The notes: a model not told the origin generated them from the sequence alone. Positions 36,045-46,446 are shown, counted from the first letter of the stretch. The stretch is 64,000 bases of DNA from Aurantibacter crassamenti (GCF_016811105.1 NZ_JAFBGM010000002.1:1364001-1428000); one strand, 5' to 3'. Program-made: numbers and translations.

Positions 36045-38546
36045 CTAGAAGTTAAATCCGAAAGTACCTGTAACTCCAAAAGGTCTGGCATCTGGCCGAT
36101 CTAAATAATTACCTCTAAAGTTGAAATCTATTCTAAAAATCTTAAAGATATTACCTATTCCAAATGAATATTCATAATAGATTTTATCTGAAGGTGCTTG
36201 TAACGGTGTTGTTCCCACAGCCGGCGCATTCAACACTAAATTAGCATCTGACAATTCGCCCCAAACCCCACGTAAACCAACAATTTCTCTTAAGTTCAAT
36301 TTTCTTAGAAACGGAATTCTTGAAAAGAGACGGCCGTTAAAATTGTGTTCTAAATGAACAGCTGCATACGTATCGGTAACAAATTCATAAAAATCAAGGT
36401 TCGGAAAAGTACCATAATTAGAGAAAAAAGTCTGATTACCAGGCACTACGCTAAGAAGACCTAATGGTACTTCACCAAATGTTTTACCAATTTCAACAGT
36501 ACTCAACAATCTACCAAAACCACCTACCTGCCAGGGTTGGCTATACGAAAATTGCAACTTATCATAATCAAAATCACTACCCCATAACCCATCTATACCT
36601 TTTGTATATTTTAGTAAAAGTGTACTGTAATTCTCATTGATATCTCTTCTTTCAACACCGTAACCAATAGTTCGTTTACCCGGTGTAAATATCATTACAG
36701 TCTGAAAATCAAACTGCTCAATTTCAGAAGCAATTCCACCAGACGTATTCGGATTAACATAATCTAAACTAAAATCTTGAGGTAATGCCGAGCTCAATGT
36801 TCTAAAGGTTCCCCCCACACCAATTCTAAAATTAGTCATGGGTTCCATTTCAATATTAAATGCGCTCAAATTAATGTTTGTGAGTCTATTATTGGCACCA
36901 ACTGTTAATAATGAGGAGGATGCAATACTTCTTCCTAAAACATCATTGGTAGCAGTAAGGCTGACGCCTAATTGTTCAATATCACGTCTATTGCCTCCAG
37001 AGACTATAAGCCTGCTTTTTTTATCTAATAAGAACTTTCCGGCAAGACCATGTTTAAATTTTTGGTCTGCAAAACCATAAGCCATATACCCTTCTACACG
37101 CCATGGATCATTTTCCCCAAAATAGGTACGTAAACCTGCTCTAACTCTAGCACCTTCAGCATCATTATAGCCAAAAACATCATAAACTGAACCTATATCT
37201 AAATTCCATTTATCAATTTCAACATAGCCTGAACCTAAAATACTGACAATATTATAGTAAGATTTGAATTTAGGAACAGTCTTTAAGGTATCAAGTAACT
37301 TATAAATACCCGTCTCATCTTTATTTAAACTTTCAAGTCTATTTTTCTGCCAAAATGAGTCATCTTGTACTATTGTCGCTGGATCAAATGGATTTTTATC
37401 TGCCTTATAGTAATCCTTGGGCAACTCTTTATCAAACTCATAATTATCAAAAACAGTAGTACGCTTACCATAAACTCCCCGTGATTTCTCCTTCTTTTGA
37501 AAACTGAAATCACTCAGCATATAATCTCTTTTCAATAGAAATACTGAATCATTTACTACATCAAACTCTTGCTCAATATATATTTCTTTAACCCAGTTAA
37601 TATTGGCACTTTTAGTTACTTCTAGGTTAATATTCTTGATAGCAAATGTTGAATCATTTACCCAAAAATCACCTTTAAAGGTCAATTCATTCTTTCTTCT
37701 TGGGTAATAAACAATATTATAGCACCACTTATTATCTACAAAAGCACTATCACGTAAGGCATAATTATAGGTATCAACCCCAGTTCGTGATAGAGGACTT
37801 GTAAAACTCTTATCAAAGAATTTTAAGTAATTATCATAAATATCATAATCTTGATAAAGATCTGATACAAAAGCAATTATAGCTTGGTTATTATCAAATC
37901 CGGAATTTTTATTACCAAGAATTTTCTCTTTTTCTTCATTTAATATATTGTCTCCATTGACTTTAGAAAAAGTTTCATTCAAGAAGATCGGCAAGTATGT
38001 TTTACCTGTAATACGTGAGGTATCTAAATCATCAAATACAAATTCAAGCCCTTTGAAGATTTTTTTATTCATCAAAGCACTATCAATAGTATTCAAATCA
38101 AATTCTATTTTCTCGTACTTACTAAATGCGTATTGCTTGAACTTTCGCACTCCATTCTCACGTTTTTTAGCCCAAATTTTCTTTAATATTTCAACCGCAG
38201 GGTTATTCTTTTTCGATTGTTTACCTGAGATTAAGATAACTTCATTAAGTTGTTCTGTAGATTCTTTCATTTTAATCTCCATCTCATAAGTCACCTTCTG
38301 AGTAAGCGAAATTTCTTGAGTTTCAAAACCTATAAATGAAACAATTAATGTTTCATAAGTATTATCTGACTCCATATAAAAACGACCATTATCATTACTA
38401 ATAGTACCTTCCGTAGAATTTTTGAAGAGCACATTAGCAAAAGCAACAGGTTCTCCAAAATCATCTACAACAATACCACCAACTTTGCTTTGCGAAAATG
38501 CAAACAGAGAAAAAAGTAATAATAGTGGAAAAAGTATTTTTTTCAT
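36045..38546 (-). CDS. DUF5686 outer membrane protein with carboxypeptidase-like domain
   Basis: An 833-residue outer membrane protein. A signal peptide (cleavage after FAFS, about residue 18) is followed by a carboxypeptidase-regulatory-like domain (residues about 22-105, VGGIVVDDFGEPVAFANV), then the DUF5686 region and a long barrel-like C-terminus ending in GTFGFNF. Such proteins are frequent in this phylum and often show nutrient or envelope roles, but no precise function is established. The gene seems monocistronic. Confidence 0.8.
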   Translation of the reverse strand: MKKILFPLLLLFSLFAFSQSKVGGIVVDDFGEPVAFANVLFKNSTEGTISNDNGRFYMESDNTYETLIVSFIGFETQEISLTQKVTYEMEIKMKESTEQLNEVILISGKQSKKNNPAVEILKKIWAKKRENGVRKFKQYAFSKYEKIEFDLNTIDSALMNKKIFKGLEFVFDDLDTSRITGKTYLPIFLNETFSKVNGDNILNEEKEKILGNKNSGFDNNQAIIAFVSDLYQDYDIYDNYLKFFDKSFTSPLSRTGVDTYNYALRDSAFVDNKWCYNIVYYPRRKNELTFKGDFWVNDSTFAIKNINLEVTKSANINWVKEIYIEQEFDVVNDSVFLLKRDYMLSDFSFQKKEKSRGVYGKRTTVFDNYEFDKELPKDYYKADKNPFDPATIVQDDSFWQKNRLESLNKDETGIYKLLDTLKTVPKFKSYYNIVSILGSGYVEIDKWNLDIGSVYDVFGYNDAEGARVRAGLRTYFGENDPWRVEGYMAYGFADQKFKHGLAGKFLLDKKSRLIVSGGNRRDIEQLGVSLTATNDVLGRSIASSSLLTVGANNRLTNINLSAFNIEMEPMTNFRIGVGGTFRTLSSALPQDFSLDYVNPNTSGGIASEIEQFDFQTVMIFTPGKRTIGYGVERRDINENYSTLLLKYTKGIDGLWGSDFDYDKLQFSYSQPWQVGGFGRLLSTVEIGKTFGEVPLGLLSVVPGNQTFFSNYGTFPNLDFYEFVTDTYAAVHLEHNFNGRLFSRIPFLRKLNLREIVGLRGVWGELSDANLVLNAPAVGTTPLQAPSDKIYYEYSFGIGNIFKIFRIDFNFRGNYLDRPDARPFGVTGTFGFNF

Positions 38547-38747
38547 AGTAGAAGTATTCTCTAACTGGTGTAAACAAATAACATACCAAAAAAGACAATT
38601 TTAATTTTTGAATGTTGCATATGCATTACATTTTTTTTCAAACCTAATTAAATTGAAAATTTTCAAAACAAAAACAGAACCACTTTAATGTTGCTTTATC
38701 TAATTCAATGGTGACCAAACAATTGAAAAATACAGTATAAAAAAAAA

Positions 38748-38780
38748 TTGCTTCGCAGACTTTTCTGTCAGCGAAGCAAA
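38748..38780 (-). terminator. Terminator after the pyruvate dehydrogenase gene
   Basis: TTGCTTCGC with GCGAAGCAA plus an inner GAC/GTC, loop TTTTCT, and a run of eight or more T on the minus strand. Confidence 0.85.
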
Positions 38781-38804
38781 TGTAACCTTACAAATTTGTT
38801 TACT

Positions 38805-39785
38805 TTATTTATATAGTACTTTTTTTACCGCATTTACAACATCATCACTATTAGGCATCCATTCTTTTAAAAGAACTGGTGAATAAGGTGCTGGCGTATC
38901 AGCAGTATTAATTTTCTGTATGGGCGCATCTAAATAATCAAAAGCATGTGCTTGTACATGAAAAGTAATTTCAGTAGCAACATTACCAAAAGGCCAAGCT
39001 TCTTCAAGAATAACCAAACGATTCGTTTTTTTCACTGATGTCAAAATAGCTTCGTAATCCAAAGGTTTGACAGTTCGTAAATCTATGATTTCACAGCTAA
39101 TTCCTTCTTTTTCTAATTCATCAGCAGCCTTATAAGCTTCTTTAATAATTTTTCCGAAAGAAACAATAGTTACATCTGTACCTGCTCTTTTAATGTCAGC
39201 AACACCAAGTGGAATGATAAAATCATCACCTTCAGGCACTTCTCCTTTATCACCATACATTTGTTCAGACTCCATAAAAATAACTGGATCGTCATCACGT
39301 ATTGAAGCTTTTAATAATCCTTTTGCATCGGCAGGGTTTGAAGGCACAACCACCTTTAATCCAGGGCAGTTAGCATACCAACTTTCAAAAGCTTGTGAAT
39401 GCGTAGCTCCTAATTGACCTGCAGAACCTGTTGGCCCACGAAACACAATAGGGCAAGGAAATTGTCCACCAGACATTTGGCGAATTTTTGCTGCATTATT
39501 GATAATTTGATCAATACCAACCAAAGCAAAATTAAAAGTCATGAATTCAATAATAGGTCGGTTACCTGTCATTGTTGAACCAACACCGATTCCTGCAAAA
39601 CCTAATTCAGAAATTGGTGTATCAAGTACACGTTCAGGTCCGAACTCATCTAACATACCTTTAGAGGCTTTGTAAGCACCGTTGTATTCGGCTACTTCTT
39701 CACCCATTAAATATATAGTCTCATCTTGGCGCATCTCTTCGCTCATTGCTTCAGCTATGGCCTGTCTAAATTGTAGTGTCTTCAT
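38805..39785 (-). CDS. pdhB: Pyruvate dehydrogenase E1 component, beta subunit
   Basis: About 326 residues from ATG at 39785 (MKTLQFRQAIAEAM), the normal family start; an upstream in-frame start at 39839 would add unrelated residues. It is the beta half of the thiamine diphosphate-dependent E1 that decarboxylates pyruvate. The lines YLMGEEVAEYNGAYK, DTPISELGFAGIGVG, and GPTGSAGQLGATHSQ are diagnostic; a 2-oxoisovalerate E1 beta is less likely. The alpha subunit and E2 genes are not in the window. Confidence 0.9.
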   Translation of the reverse strand: MKTLQFRQAIAEAMSEEMRQDETIYLMGEEVAEYNGAYKASKGMLDEFGPERVLDTPISELGFAGIGVGSTMTGNRPIIEFMTFNFALVGIDQIINNAAKIRQMSGGQFPCPIVFRGPTGSAGQLGATHSQAFESWYANCPGLKVVVPSNPADAKGLLKASIRDDDPVIFMESEQMYGDKGEVPEGDDFIIPLGVADIKRAGTDVTIVSFGKIIKEAYKAADELEKEGISCEIIDLRTVKPLDYEAILTSVKKTNRLVILEEAWPFGNVATEITFHVQAHAFDYLDAPIQKINTADTPAPYSPVLLKEWMPNSDDVVNAVKKVLYK

Positions 39786-39968
39786 ATTAATTTTGCTATC
39801 AGAATTGCAATTACTGCAAAGCGGAAACAAAAATAGCAAAATATGTTTCAGAAAATGACGGATTTAAATCAAAATTATTATTGAATTTTATTATGCACGC
39901 ATAGTAATTTCGGATTTTAATACTTATCTTAGCCTTCCAATTTAGTGTCTCATACATAATAAATACCT

Positions 39969-40709
39969 ATGAAAATATTAGTCTGCATAAGCAATGTGCC
40001 TGATACCACTTCAAAAATCAATTTTACAGAAAACGATACAAAATTTGATACGAACGGAGTACAATTTGTTATAAATCCGAATGATGAATTTGGTCTTACA
40101 CGCGCAATGTGGTTTAAAGAAAAACAACAAGCTATCGTTCACGTAGCAACAGTTGGCGATGCATCAGTAGAGCCAACTATGCGAAAAGCATTAGCAATTG
40201 GTGCTGACGAAGCAATTCGTATAAATGCTATACCTACGGACGGCTATTATGTTGCAAGACAATTAGCTGAAGTAGCAAAGAATGGCGGTTATGATTTGGT
40301 CATAGGTGGAAGAGAGTCTATTGATTATAATGGTGGTATGGTACCAGGTATTATGTCAAGTCTTCTTGATATGAACTTTGTAAATGCTTGCATCAACCTA
40401 GAAATAGAAGGAAATAATGTAACTGCCATTCGTGAAATTGATGGTGGTAAAGAAAAATTAAGTACTACACTACCTCTTGTTGTTGGTGGTCAAAAAGGCT
40501 TGGTAGCTGAAAGTGATTTGCGCATACCTAACATGCGAGGTATTATGTTGGCACGTAAAAAAACGTTATCAGTAGTAGACCCAGTTGAAGCGAATATGGC
40601 TACTGAAGACATTAAATTTGAAAAGCCAGCACCAAAAGGAGCTGTTAAATTGGTTGATAATGTTGATGATTTAGTCAACTTATTACACAATGAAGCCAAA
40701 GTAATTTAA
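39969..40709 (+). CDS. etfB: Electron transfer flavoprotein beta subunit
   Basis: A 246-residue subunit (KILVCISNVPDT start, GGRESIDYNGGMVPG, ADP/AMP-binding region) of the ETF heterodimer, which accepts electrons from acyl-CoA dehydrogenases and passes them to ETF-quinone oxidoreductase. It is followed by etfA after 78 bases, in the usual order. Upstream, TATCTTAG at about 39926-39933 is close to a -7 box. Confidence 0.95.
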   Translation: MKILVCISNVPDTTSKINFTENDTKFDTNGVQFVINPNDEFGLTRAMWFKEKQQAIVHVATVGDASVEPTMRKALAIGADEAIRINAIPTDGYYVARQLAEVAKNGGYDLVIGGRESIDYNGGMVPGIMSSLLDMNFVNACINLEIEGNNVTAIREIDGGKEKLSTTLPLVVGGQKGLVAESDLRIPNMRGIMLARKKTLSVVDPVEANMATEDIKFEKPAPKGAVKLVDNVDDLVNLLHNEAKVI

Positions 40710-40787
40710 AAAACAACAAATACTTAGTATCAAATATCTACTTATTCTTGTGGTATTTGGATTTACAAATTTGAAATATTAAAATTT

Positions 40788-41756
40788 ATGTCAGTACTAG
40801 TATATACAGAATCAGAAAACGGAGCATTTAAAAAGAATGCTTTTGAAGTGGCATCTTATGCAAACGCTGTTGCCTCACAAATGGGAACAGCAGCTACGGC
40901 AGTTAGTTTTAACTGTTCAGAAGCTGAAAGTTTAGGCGCTTATGGAATTACCAAAGTCTTAAATATTGCTGATGAAAAATTAAAGACCTTTAGTGCAAAG
41001 GCTTACGCACATGCACTTGTTGAAGCAGCTAAATCAGAAGATGCAACGGTTATTATTGTGAGTTCAAGTACAGATTCAAAATTCTTGGCTCCGATATTAA
41101 CCGCTAAATTAAAGGCTGGTTATGTGCCCAATGTTGTAGCAGCTCCAGAAAGTACAAGTCCTTTTGTTGTAAAACGCACAGCCTTTAGTAATAAGGGTTT
41201 TGGTCAAACACAAATTAATACAGATGTAAAAATTATTGGCGTTTCAAACAATTCGTTTGGTGCACATGAAAATAATACTACTGCAACTATTGAAAATTTT
41301 AGTCCAACTTTAAGCGAAGCAGATTACAACGTAAAATCGATAGAGATTGACAAAGCTGTTGGTAAGGTAACTATTGCCGATGCAGATATTGTTGTTTCTG
41401 GCGGAAGAGGACTAAAAGGCCCTGAAAATTGGGGAATGATTGAAGAATTAGCTGAAGTTTTAGGTGCAGCAACTGCTTGTTCTAAACCAGTTTCAGATAT
41501 GGGCTGGCGACCACATGGTGAACATGTTGGCCAAACAGGAAAGCCTGTGGCCAGTAATTTATACATTGCAATTGGTATCTCAGGTGCCATTCAACACTTA
41601 GCAGGTGTAAGCGCATCTAAAGTAAAAGTGGTCATTAATACAGATGAAGAAGCACCATTTTTCAAGGCTGCAGATTACGGTATTGTTGGCGACGCTTTTG
41701 AGGTGGTACCTCAGCTAGTTCAAAAATTAAAAGAATTTAAAGCTCAGAACGCCTAA
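40788..41756 (+). CDS. etfA: Electron transfer flavoprotein alpha subunit
   Basis: A 322-residue FAD-binding subunit. The C-terminal FAD domain is clear from SGGRGLKGPENWGM, PVSDMGWRPHGEHVGQTG, IAIGISGAIQHLAGV and INTDEEAPFF. It pairs with EtfB from the preceding gene. A strong terminator follows. Confidence 0.96.
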   Translation: MSVLVYTESENGAFKKNAFEVASYANAVASQMGTAATAVSFNCSEAESLGAYGITKVLNIADEKLKTFSAKAYAHALVEAAKSEDATVIIVSSSTDSKFLAPILTAKLKAGYVPNVVAAPESTSPFVVKRTAFSNKGFGQTQINTDVKIIGVSNNSFGAHENNTTATIENFSPTLSEADYNVKSIEIDKAVGKVTIADADIVVSGGRGLKGPENWGMIEELAEVLGAATACSKPVSDMGWRPHGEHVGQTGKPVASNLYIAIGISGAIQHLAGVSASKVKVVINTDEEAPFFKAADYGIVGDAFEVVPQLVQKLKEFKAQNA

Positions 41757-41784
41757 TTTTTATTAATTTGCGGCCAATATATAG

Positions 41785-41829
41785 GCTGTTTAAATACATG
41801 GTAAGCCCTATATTTAAACAGCTTTTTTT
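41785..41829 (+). terminator. Terminator after etfBA
   Basis: A 12-base perfect stem (GCTGTTTAAATA with TATTTAAACAGC) around a 14-base loop, followed by seven T on the plus strand. Confidence 0.88.
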
Positions 41830-41844
41830 ATTTTTAAATATAAT

Positions 41845-42474
41845 ATGAGTTTAGTTCGGTTAAAAATTAAAGGAATATCATACAGTCAAACGCAGAATGG
41901 CGCATATGCCCTTATTTTAAACGAGGTTGATGGCGACCGTAAATTACCCATAGTAATTGGTGCTTTTGAAGCTCAATCAATTGCCATAGCTCTTGAGAAA
42001 GAAATTAAGCCACCAAGACCTTTAACTCATGACCTCTTCAAGAATTTCTCAGATCGTTTTGACATCGTTGTAAAGCAAGTAATCATTCACAAATTAGTTG
42101 ATGGTGTATTTTACTCTAGCATCATTTGTGAGAGAGAAAAAATTGAAGAAATTATTGATGCCCGTACTAGTGACGCTATTGCTTTAGCATTACGTTTTGA
42201 TGCTCCTATTTTCACTTACAAGACCATCTTAGACAAAGCAGGCATCTATCTCAAATTTTCTTCAAAAGATAAAGAGAATGAAGAAGATGATGATAGTATT
42301 GTAGTTGATGAAATATTACAAGAAAGTGAAACAATTGAAATTGATTCTAATGCCACAAGTGGGTATTCAGAACTAACGGTTGATGATCTTAATAAAGAAT
42401 TAGACAAAGCGGTAGCAAATGAAGATTATGAAAAAGCTGCCAAATTGCGAGATGAAATTTCCAAAAGAAACTAA
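41845..42474 (+). CDS. Bifunctional nuclease family protein (DUF151) with UVR motif
   Basis: A 209-residue protein. Residues 1-130 are the BFN/DUF151 domain (YSQTQNGAYALILNE, RKLPIVIGAFEAQSIAIALE, DARTSDAIALALR), a family named for DNase and RNase activity in plants. An acidic linker (ENEEDDDS) leads to a C-terminal UvrB/UvrC-like UVR helix pair (LNKELDKAVANEDYEKAAKLRDEI). It starts about 16 bases after the terminator and heads a run with the nucleoside carrier gene 21 bases downstream. Confidence 0.88.
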   Translation: MSLVRLKIKGISYSQTQNGAYALILNEVDGDRKLPIVIGAFEAQSIAIALEKEIKPPRPLTHDLFKNFSDRFDIVVKQVIIHKLVDGVFYSSIICEREKIEEIIDARTSDAIALALRFDAPIFTYKTILDKAGIYLKFSSKDKENEEDDDSIVVDEILQESETIEIDSNATSGYSELTVDDLNKELDKAVANEDYEKAAKLRDEISKRN

Positions 42475-42495
42475 CCCACCACTAAAAAGCATTTT

Positions 42496-43947
42496 ATGAA
42501 ACCTATCTCCTGGTTTTTCCTGATTGCTTTTTTTGTTGCACTTCCGGTTACAGCTCAAGAAACACAAATTGCTGATAATTTACAAACTACAATTCAGTCT
42601 AGCACCCTTGCAGATGTAGCTACCACTGAACTTATTCCGAATGAAGGTTTTACATTTAACAGTCTTTGGCGCGGCATACTAGGCATGGCTGTTTTAATTC
42701 TAATTTCCTTTCTCTTTAGTGCTAATCGCAAAGCAATAAATTGGAAAACGGTTGGTATAGGCTTAGCTATTCAATTACTAATAGCAATTGGTGTTTTGAA
42801 AGTGCCTTTTATCAAAATAATTTTTGAGAAAATAGGTCAAGTCTTTGTAAGTATATTAGATTTTACAAGAGCTGGCAGCCAATTTCTCTTTGAAGGGTTA
42901 GTGGCTGACATGAATACCTTCGGATATATTTTTGCATTTCAAGTACTACCAACAATTATATTTTTCTCCGCATTAACTTCAGTTTTATTTTATCTGGGGA
43001 TAATTCAAAAAGTGGTAAAAGGTCTCGCTTGGTTATTATCAAAAGCCTTAGGTATTTCAGGAGCTGAAAGTTTGAGTATTGCAGGAAATATATTTCTAGG
43101 GCAAACGGAAGCACCCCTATTAATTAAACCCTATTTAGAAAAAATGAATAGGTCTGAAATGCTACTTGTTATGGTAGGCGGAATGGCTACCGTTGCAGGT
43201 GCTGTTTTAGCTGCATATATAGGATTTTTAGGTGGTGACGACCCTGTACTTCGCCTGCAATTTGCTAAACATTTATTAGCGGCATCAGTAATGGCAGCAC
43301 CCGGTGCAATTGTAGTTTCTAAAATATTATATCCACAAACTGAAGCTGTAAACACTGATGTTCAAGTATCTTCAGAAAAAATTGGCACAAACTTTCTAGA
43401 TGCTATTGCAAACGGAACTACAGAAGGGTTAAAACTAGCAGTAAACGTAGGTGCAATGCTCTTAGTTTTTGTTGCTTTCATTGCCATGTTCAACGGTATT
43501 TTTGGGTGGATTGGTGAATGGACCACCCTAAACTCATGGATTGCTGAAAACAGCATGTATGACAAACTTTCATTAGAAGCTATTTTAGGAACTGTTTTCG
43601 CTCCGTTAATGTGGGTAATAGGGGTAGCAAATGAAGACATCACACTTATGGGCCAACTCTTAGGCATCAAATTAGCAGCCAGCGAATTTATTGGATATAT
43701 TCAATTATCCGAATTAAAAAATATGGCCAGTTCTGCCCATTTCACCTATAACAAATCAGTAATTATGGCTACCTATATGCTATGTGGCTTTGCAAACTTT
43801 GCATCTATAGGCATACAAATTGGTGGCATAGGTTCGCTAGCCCCAGGCCAGCGCAAAGTACTTTCTGAATTTGGCATGCGTGCTGTATTAGGTGGATCAA
43901 TTGCATCTTTACTTTCAGCAACAATTGCTGGTATGATACTCGGTTAA
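42496..43947 (+). CDS. Concentrative nucleoside transporter (NupC/CNT family)
   Basis: A 483-residue inner membrane symporter. Unusually it begins with a secretory signal-like segment (MKPISWFFLIAFFVALPVTAQ) and a periplasmic linker of about 40 residues before the first CNT helix at about residue 58. Core motifs include GQTEAPLLIKPYL and an ESxxMATYMLCGFANFASIGI region with the family's conserved asparagine. It imports nucleosides with Na+ or H+. Thymidylate synthase follows after 68 bases. Confidence 0.9.
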   Translation: MKPISWFFLIAFFVALPVTAQETQIADNLQTTIQSSTLADVATTELIPNEGFTFNSLWRGILGMAVLILISFLFSANRKAINWKTVGIGLAIQLLIAIGVLKVPFIKIIFEKIGQVFVSILDFTRAGSQFLFEGLVADMNTFGYIFAFQVLPTIIFFSALTSVLFYLGIIQKVVKGLAWLLSKALGISGAESLSIAGNIFLGQTEAPLLIKPYLEKMNRSEMLLVMVGGMATVAGAVLAAYIGFLGGDDPVLRLQFAKHLLAASVMAAPGAIVVSKILYPQTEAVNTDVQVSSEKIGTNFLDAIANGTTEGLKLAVNVGAMLLVFVAFIAMFNGIFGWIGEWTTLNSWIAENSMYDKLSLEAILGTVFAPLMWVIGVANEDITLMGQLLGIKLAASEFIGYIQLSELKNMASSAHFTYNKSVIMATYMLCGFANFASIGIQIGGIGSLAPGQRKVLSEFGMRAVLGGSIASLLSATIAGMILG

Positions 43948-44015
43948 TAAAATCTAATAAACAAGCCCATTAACTTTTTGAGCTTTTACATTTTACCTAT
44001 TACCTTTATCGCAAT

Positions 44016-44840
44016 ATGAAACAATACCACGATTTATTAAAACATGTACTTGAAAGTGGCAACCAAAAAGGGGATCGCACTGGCACAGGTACTAAAAGTG
44101 TTTTCGGTTATCAAATGCGGTTTAACCTAAGTGAAGGTTTCCCCATGGTGACCACAAAAAAACTACATTTAAAATCCATCGTTTACGAACTTTTATGGTT
44201 TTTAAACGGAGATACTAATATCAAATATCTTCAAGAAAATGGAGTTCGAATCTGGAATGAATGGGCTGATGAGAATGGTGATTTGGGCCCTGTATATGGT
44301 CATCAATGGCGCAACTGGAATAACGATGAAATTGACCAGATTAAAGAAGTAGTTGCGTCGTTAAAAAACAATCCGAATAGTAGAAGAATGTTAGTTTCTG
44401 CATGGAACCCAAGCGTATTGCCTGACACTTCAAAATCATTTTCAGAAAATGTAGCAAACGGTAAAGCAGCTTTACCACCTTGCCATGCTTTTTTCCAATT
44501 TTATGTAGCTGACGGAAAATTATCATGCCAACTGTATCAAAGAAGCGCAGATATATTTTTAGGAGTGCCTTTCAATATAGCATCATATGCTTTATTCACA
44601 ATGATGATGGCGCAAGTTTGCGGTTATGAAGCTGGTGATTTCATTCACACCTTTGGTGATGCGCATATTTACAATAATCATATGGATCAGGTTGAACTTC
44701 AATTAAGTCGCGAAACCAGACCTTTACCAAAAATGATTTTAAACCCAGAAGTAAAAGATATTTTCGATTTTAAATTTGAAGATTTTACGTTAACAGATTA
44801 CAATCCGCATCCCCACATAAAAGGAGCTGTAGCTATATAA
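44016..44840 (+). CDS. thyA: Thymidylate synthase
   Basis: A 274-residue enzyme converting dUMP to dTMP with methylenetetrahydrofolate. [13 protein letters not shown] near the start, the catalytic Cys156 in [11 protein letters not shown], and [17 protein letters not shown] are intact. The reaction gives dihydrofolate, which the DHFR encoded three kilobases away can recycle. A bidirectional terminator follows directly. Confidence 0.97.
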   Translation: MKQYHDLLKHVLESGNQKGDRTGTGTKSVFGYQMRFNLSEGFPMVTTKKLHLKSIVYELLWFLNGDTNIKYLQENGVRIWNEWADENGDLGPVYGHQWRNWNNDEIDQIKEVVASLKNNPNSRRMLVSAWNPSVLPDTSKSFSENVANGKAALPPCHAFFQFYVADGKLSCQLYQRSADIFLGVPFNIASYALFTMMMAQVCGYEAGDFIHTFGDAHIYNNHMDQVELQLSRETRPLPKMILNPEVKDIFDFKFEDFTLTDYNPHPHIKGAVAI

Positions 44841-44857
44841 AAAAATAGAAGACATAA

Positions 44858-44889
44858 AAAAGCCGAAATGTTTAGAACATTTCGGCTTT
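44858..44889. terminator. Bidirectional terminator after thyA
   Basis: AAAGCCGAAATG with CATTTCGGCTTT around a seven-base loop, with T-rich flanks on both strands. It serves thyA and the convergent glycogen-binding-like gene. Confidence 0.85.
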
Positions 44890-44911
44890 CAATTTTTTAT
44901 CTAAATACGTA

Positions 44912-45211
44912 TTATATTTCTATAACAGCATTTTCACCACCTGCGTAATCGTTCCATTGGTAACGATCAGCTTCACTTTCGTTTACGTAGTTTCCGTCAA
45001 TAATGTACTTGAATTCAAAAGAATTCTCTTTTGGCAATTCAATAGTTCCTTTGAATGTGCCATTTTTTAATTTTTTCAAAGAGCTTGCTTTGTTTGCTTT
45101 CCAATTGTTGAAGTCACCTACAACCGCAACTTTTTTAGCCTCTTCAGCAGGTACTGTAAAAGTAACTTTACACACCGGCTTTGTTTTCAAATATTGTTTA
45201 GCGATAGACAT
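44912..45211 (-). CDS. Stand-alone CBM48/AMPK-beta glycogen-binding-like domain protein
   Basis: About 99 residues from ATG at 45211 (MSIAKQYLKTKPVCKVTF). Nearly the whole protein is one isoamylase-N/CBM48 domain: VAVVGDFNNWKANKAS, a KKLKNGTFKGTIELP strand and FEFKYIIDGNYVNE, matching the glycogen-binding module of AMPK beta subunits. There is no catalytic domain and no signal peptide, so it may act as a cytoplasmic glycan-binding or regulatory subunit. Function unknown. Confidence 0.82.
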   Translation of the reverse strand: MSIAKQYLKTKPVCKVTFTVPAEEAKKVAVVGDFNNWKANKASSLKKLKNGTFKGTIELPKENSFEFKYIIDGNYVNESEADRYQWNDYAGGENAVIEI

Positions 45212-45360
45212 AATAACTGATTTTAAAATTCGCCGCAAATCTACTACAGTAAAAGCTTCATACACAATACTATAATCATTTTTATCATTTTCTTAATATA
45301 ACGAATACAATTAAATAGTTTATTCAATTTTAAGGGCCTAATCATCGCATTAAGCAAATG

Positions 45361-46446
45361 TTAAATAACTGTTTTTAAGATTTTTACAATTGCATCTATA
45401 TCATTTTTTGTATTATACAAATGAAAACTCAAACGAATTCCGTCACCTCTTAGCGAACAAATAATATTTTCTTCTTTCAATTTTTCAAACAGGCTAGCAT
45501 CACCTTTTATATTAAAAATAGAACTGTGTACTTTTCTTTGAATTACAGCTTTTTGCAAAAGGTTTAAATCGGATAATTTCATTTTAGCATAATCAGATAA
45601 TTCTTGAATTTTTAACTCAATATTATTCTTACCAATTTTTTCAAAAAACTCTAAAGAGAATTTTAAGCTGCCAAAATTTAATGTGTCTAAATGTCCCGGT
45701 TCAAAAAATTTTGCAAAAGGAATTGAATCTTTACGTAAAGCATCAGCGTTTGCTGCATTAAAGCCTGTGGTCTTTAATTTTGAACGTTCTTTAATATTGT
45801 CTTTGAAAAGCATAAATCCATTTCCATAACCACTCAGCAACCATTTATAACTACTAGCACCAAGTACATCAACACCTGAATTATTAAAATCAAATTCAGA
45901 AGTTCCACAAAACTGTGTACCATCAGCAATTATTAATAATTGTGGGTATTCTGCTTTTAATTTTTTAAGAAAATCAAGATCTATTTTTATTCCATTTAGC
46001 CATTGAACAATACTAATGGCTAGTATTGTAATTTTATCTTCTAAAATTTTATTTCTAATATTTTCTTCAAGATTCTCATCTAACTTCGCAAAAGAAACAT
46101 GAAATCCTCGCCGTTCAAAAGGCCATGCAACAGAAGGATAATCATTTTCAATTAAAAGCACTTTTTCTTTTGTATCTAATCCTTCTAAAAACATATTAAG
46201 TCCGATAGAAAAATTTTGTACCAGCGCTACATTTTCATAATCACAATTAAAAAACCTGCCGACTGTTTCGCGAGTTTCATCTAAAATATCACGTGCTTTA
46301 TCACGCATAATACTTCCTCCATTTAAAAAATCTTGGTCATGTTTTTTCCGCCATTCCATTAAAGCAGTATATGGCAGACCAGAAGAAGCCGTATTCGCAT
46401 AAATGTACTTTTCTAAAACAGGAAACTTGCTTCGTATATCATCCAT
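45361..46446 (-). CDS. Class V aminotransferase-fold PLP protein
   Basis: A 361-residue PLP enzyme of the class V family (cysteine desulfurase/serine-pyruvate aminotransferase fold). The start MDDIRSKFPVLEKYIYANTASSGLP is typical, DGTQFCG carries the PLP aspartate, and ASSYKWLLSGYGNGFM the Schiff-base lysine. The cysteine loop of NifS/IscS desulfurases is not evident, so it is not called a desulfurase. The substrate cannot be told. Monocistronic by appearance. Confidence 0.8.
   Translation of the reverse strand: MDDIRSKFPVLEKYIYANTASSGLPYTALMEWRKKHDQDFLNGGSIMRDKARDILDETRETVGRFFNCDYENVALVQNFSIGLNMFLEGLDTKEKVLLIENDYPSVAWPFERRGFHVSFAKLDENLEENIRNKILEDKITILAISIVQWLNGIKIDLDFLKKLKAEYPQLLIIADGTQFCGTSEFDFNNSGVDVLGASSYKWLLSGYGNGFMLFKDNIKERSKLKTTGFNAANADALRKDSIPFAKFFEPGHLDTLNFGSLKFSLEFFEKIGKNNIELKIQELSDYAKMKLSDLNLLQKAVIQRKVHSSIFNIKGDASLFEKLKEENIICSLRGDGIRLSFHLYNTKNDIDAIVKILKTVI

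Noticed and set aside
45361-46446. Calling the class V PLP protein a cysteine desulfurase for the sulfur theme
   Set aside because: The active-site cysteine loop of IscS/SufS is not evident, and the gene lies far from the sulfur genes.
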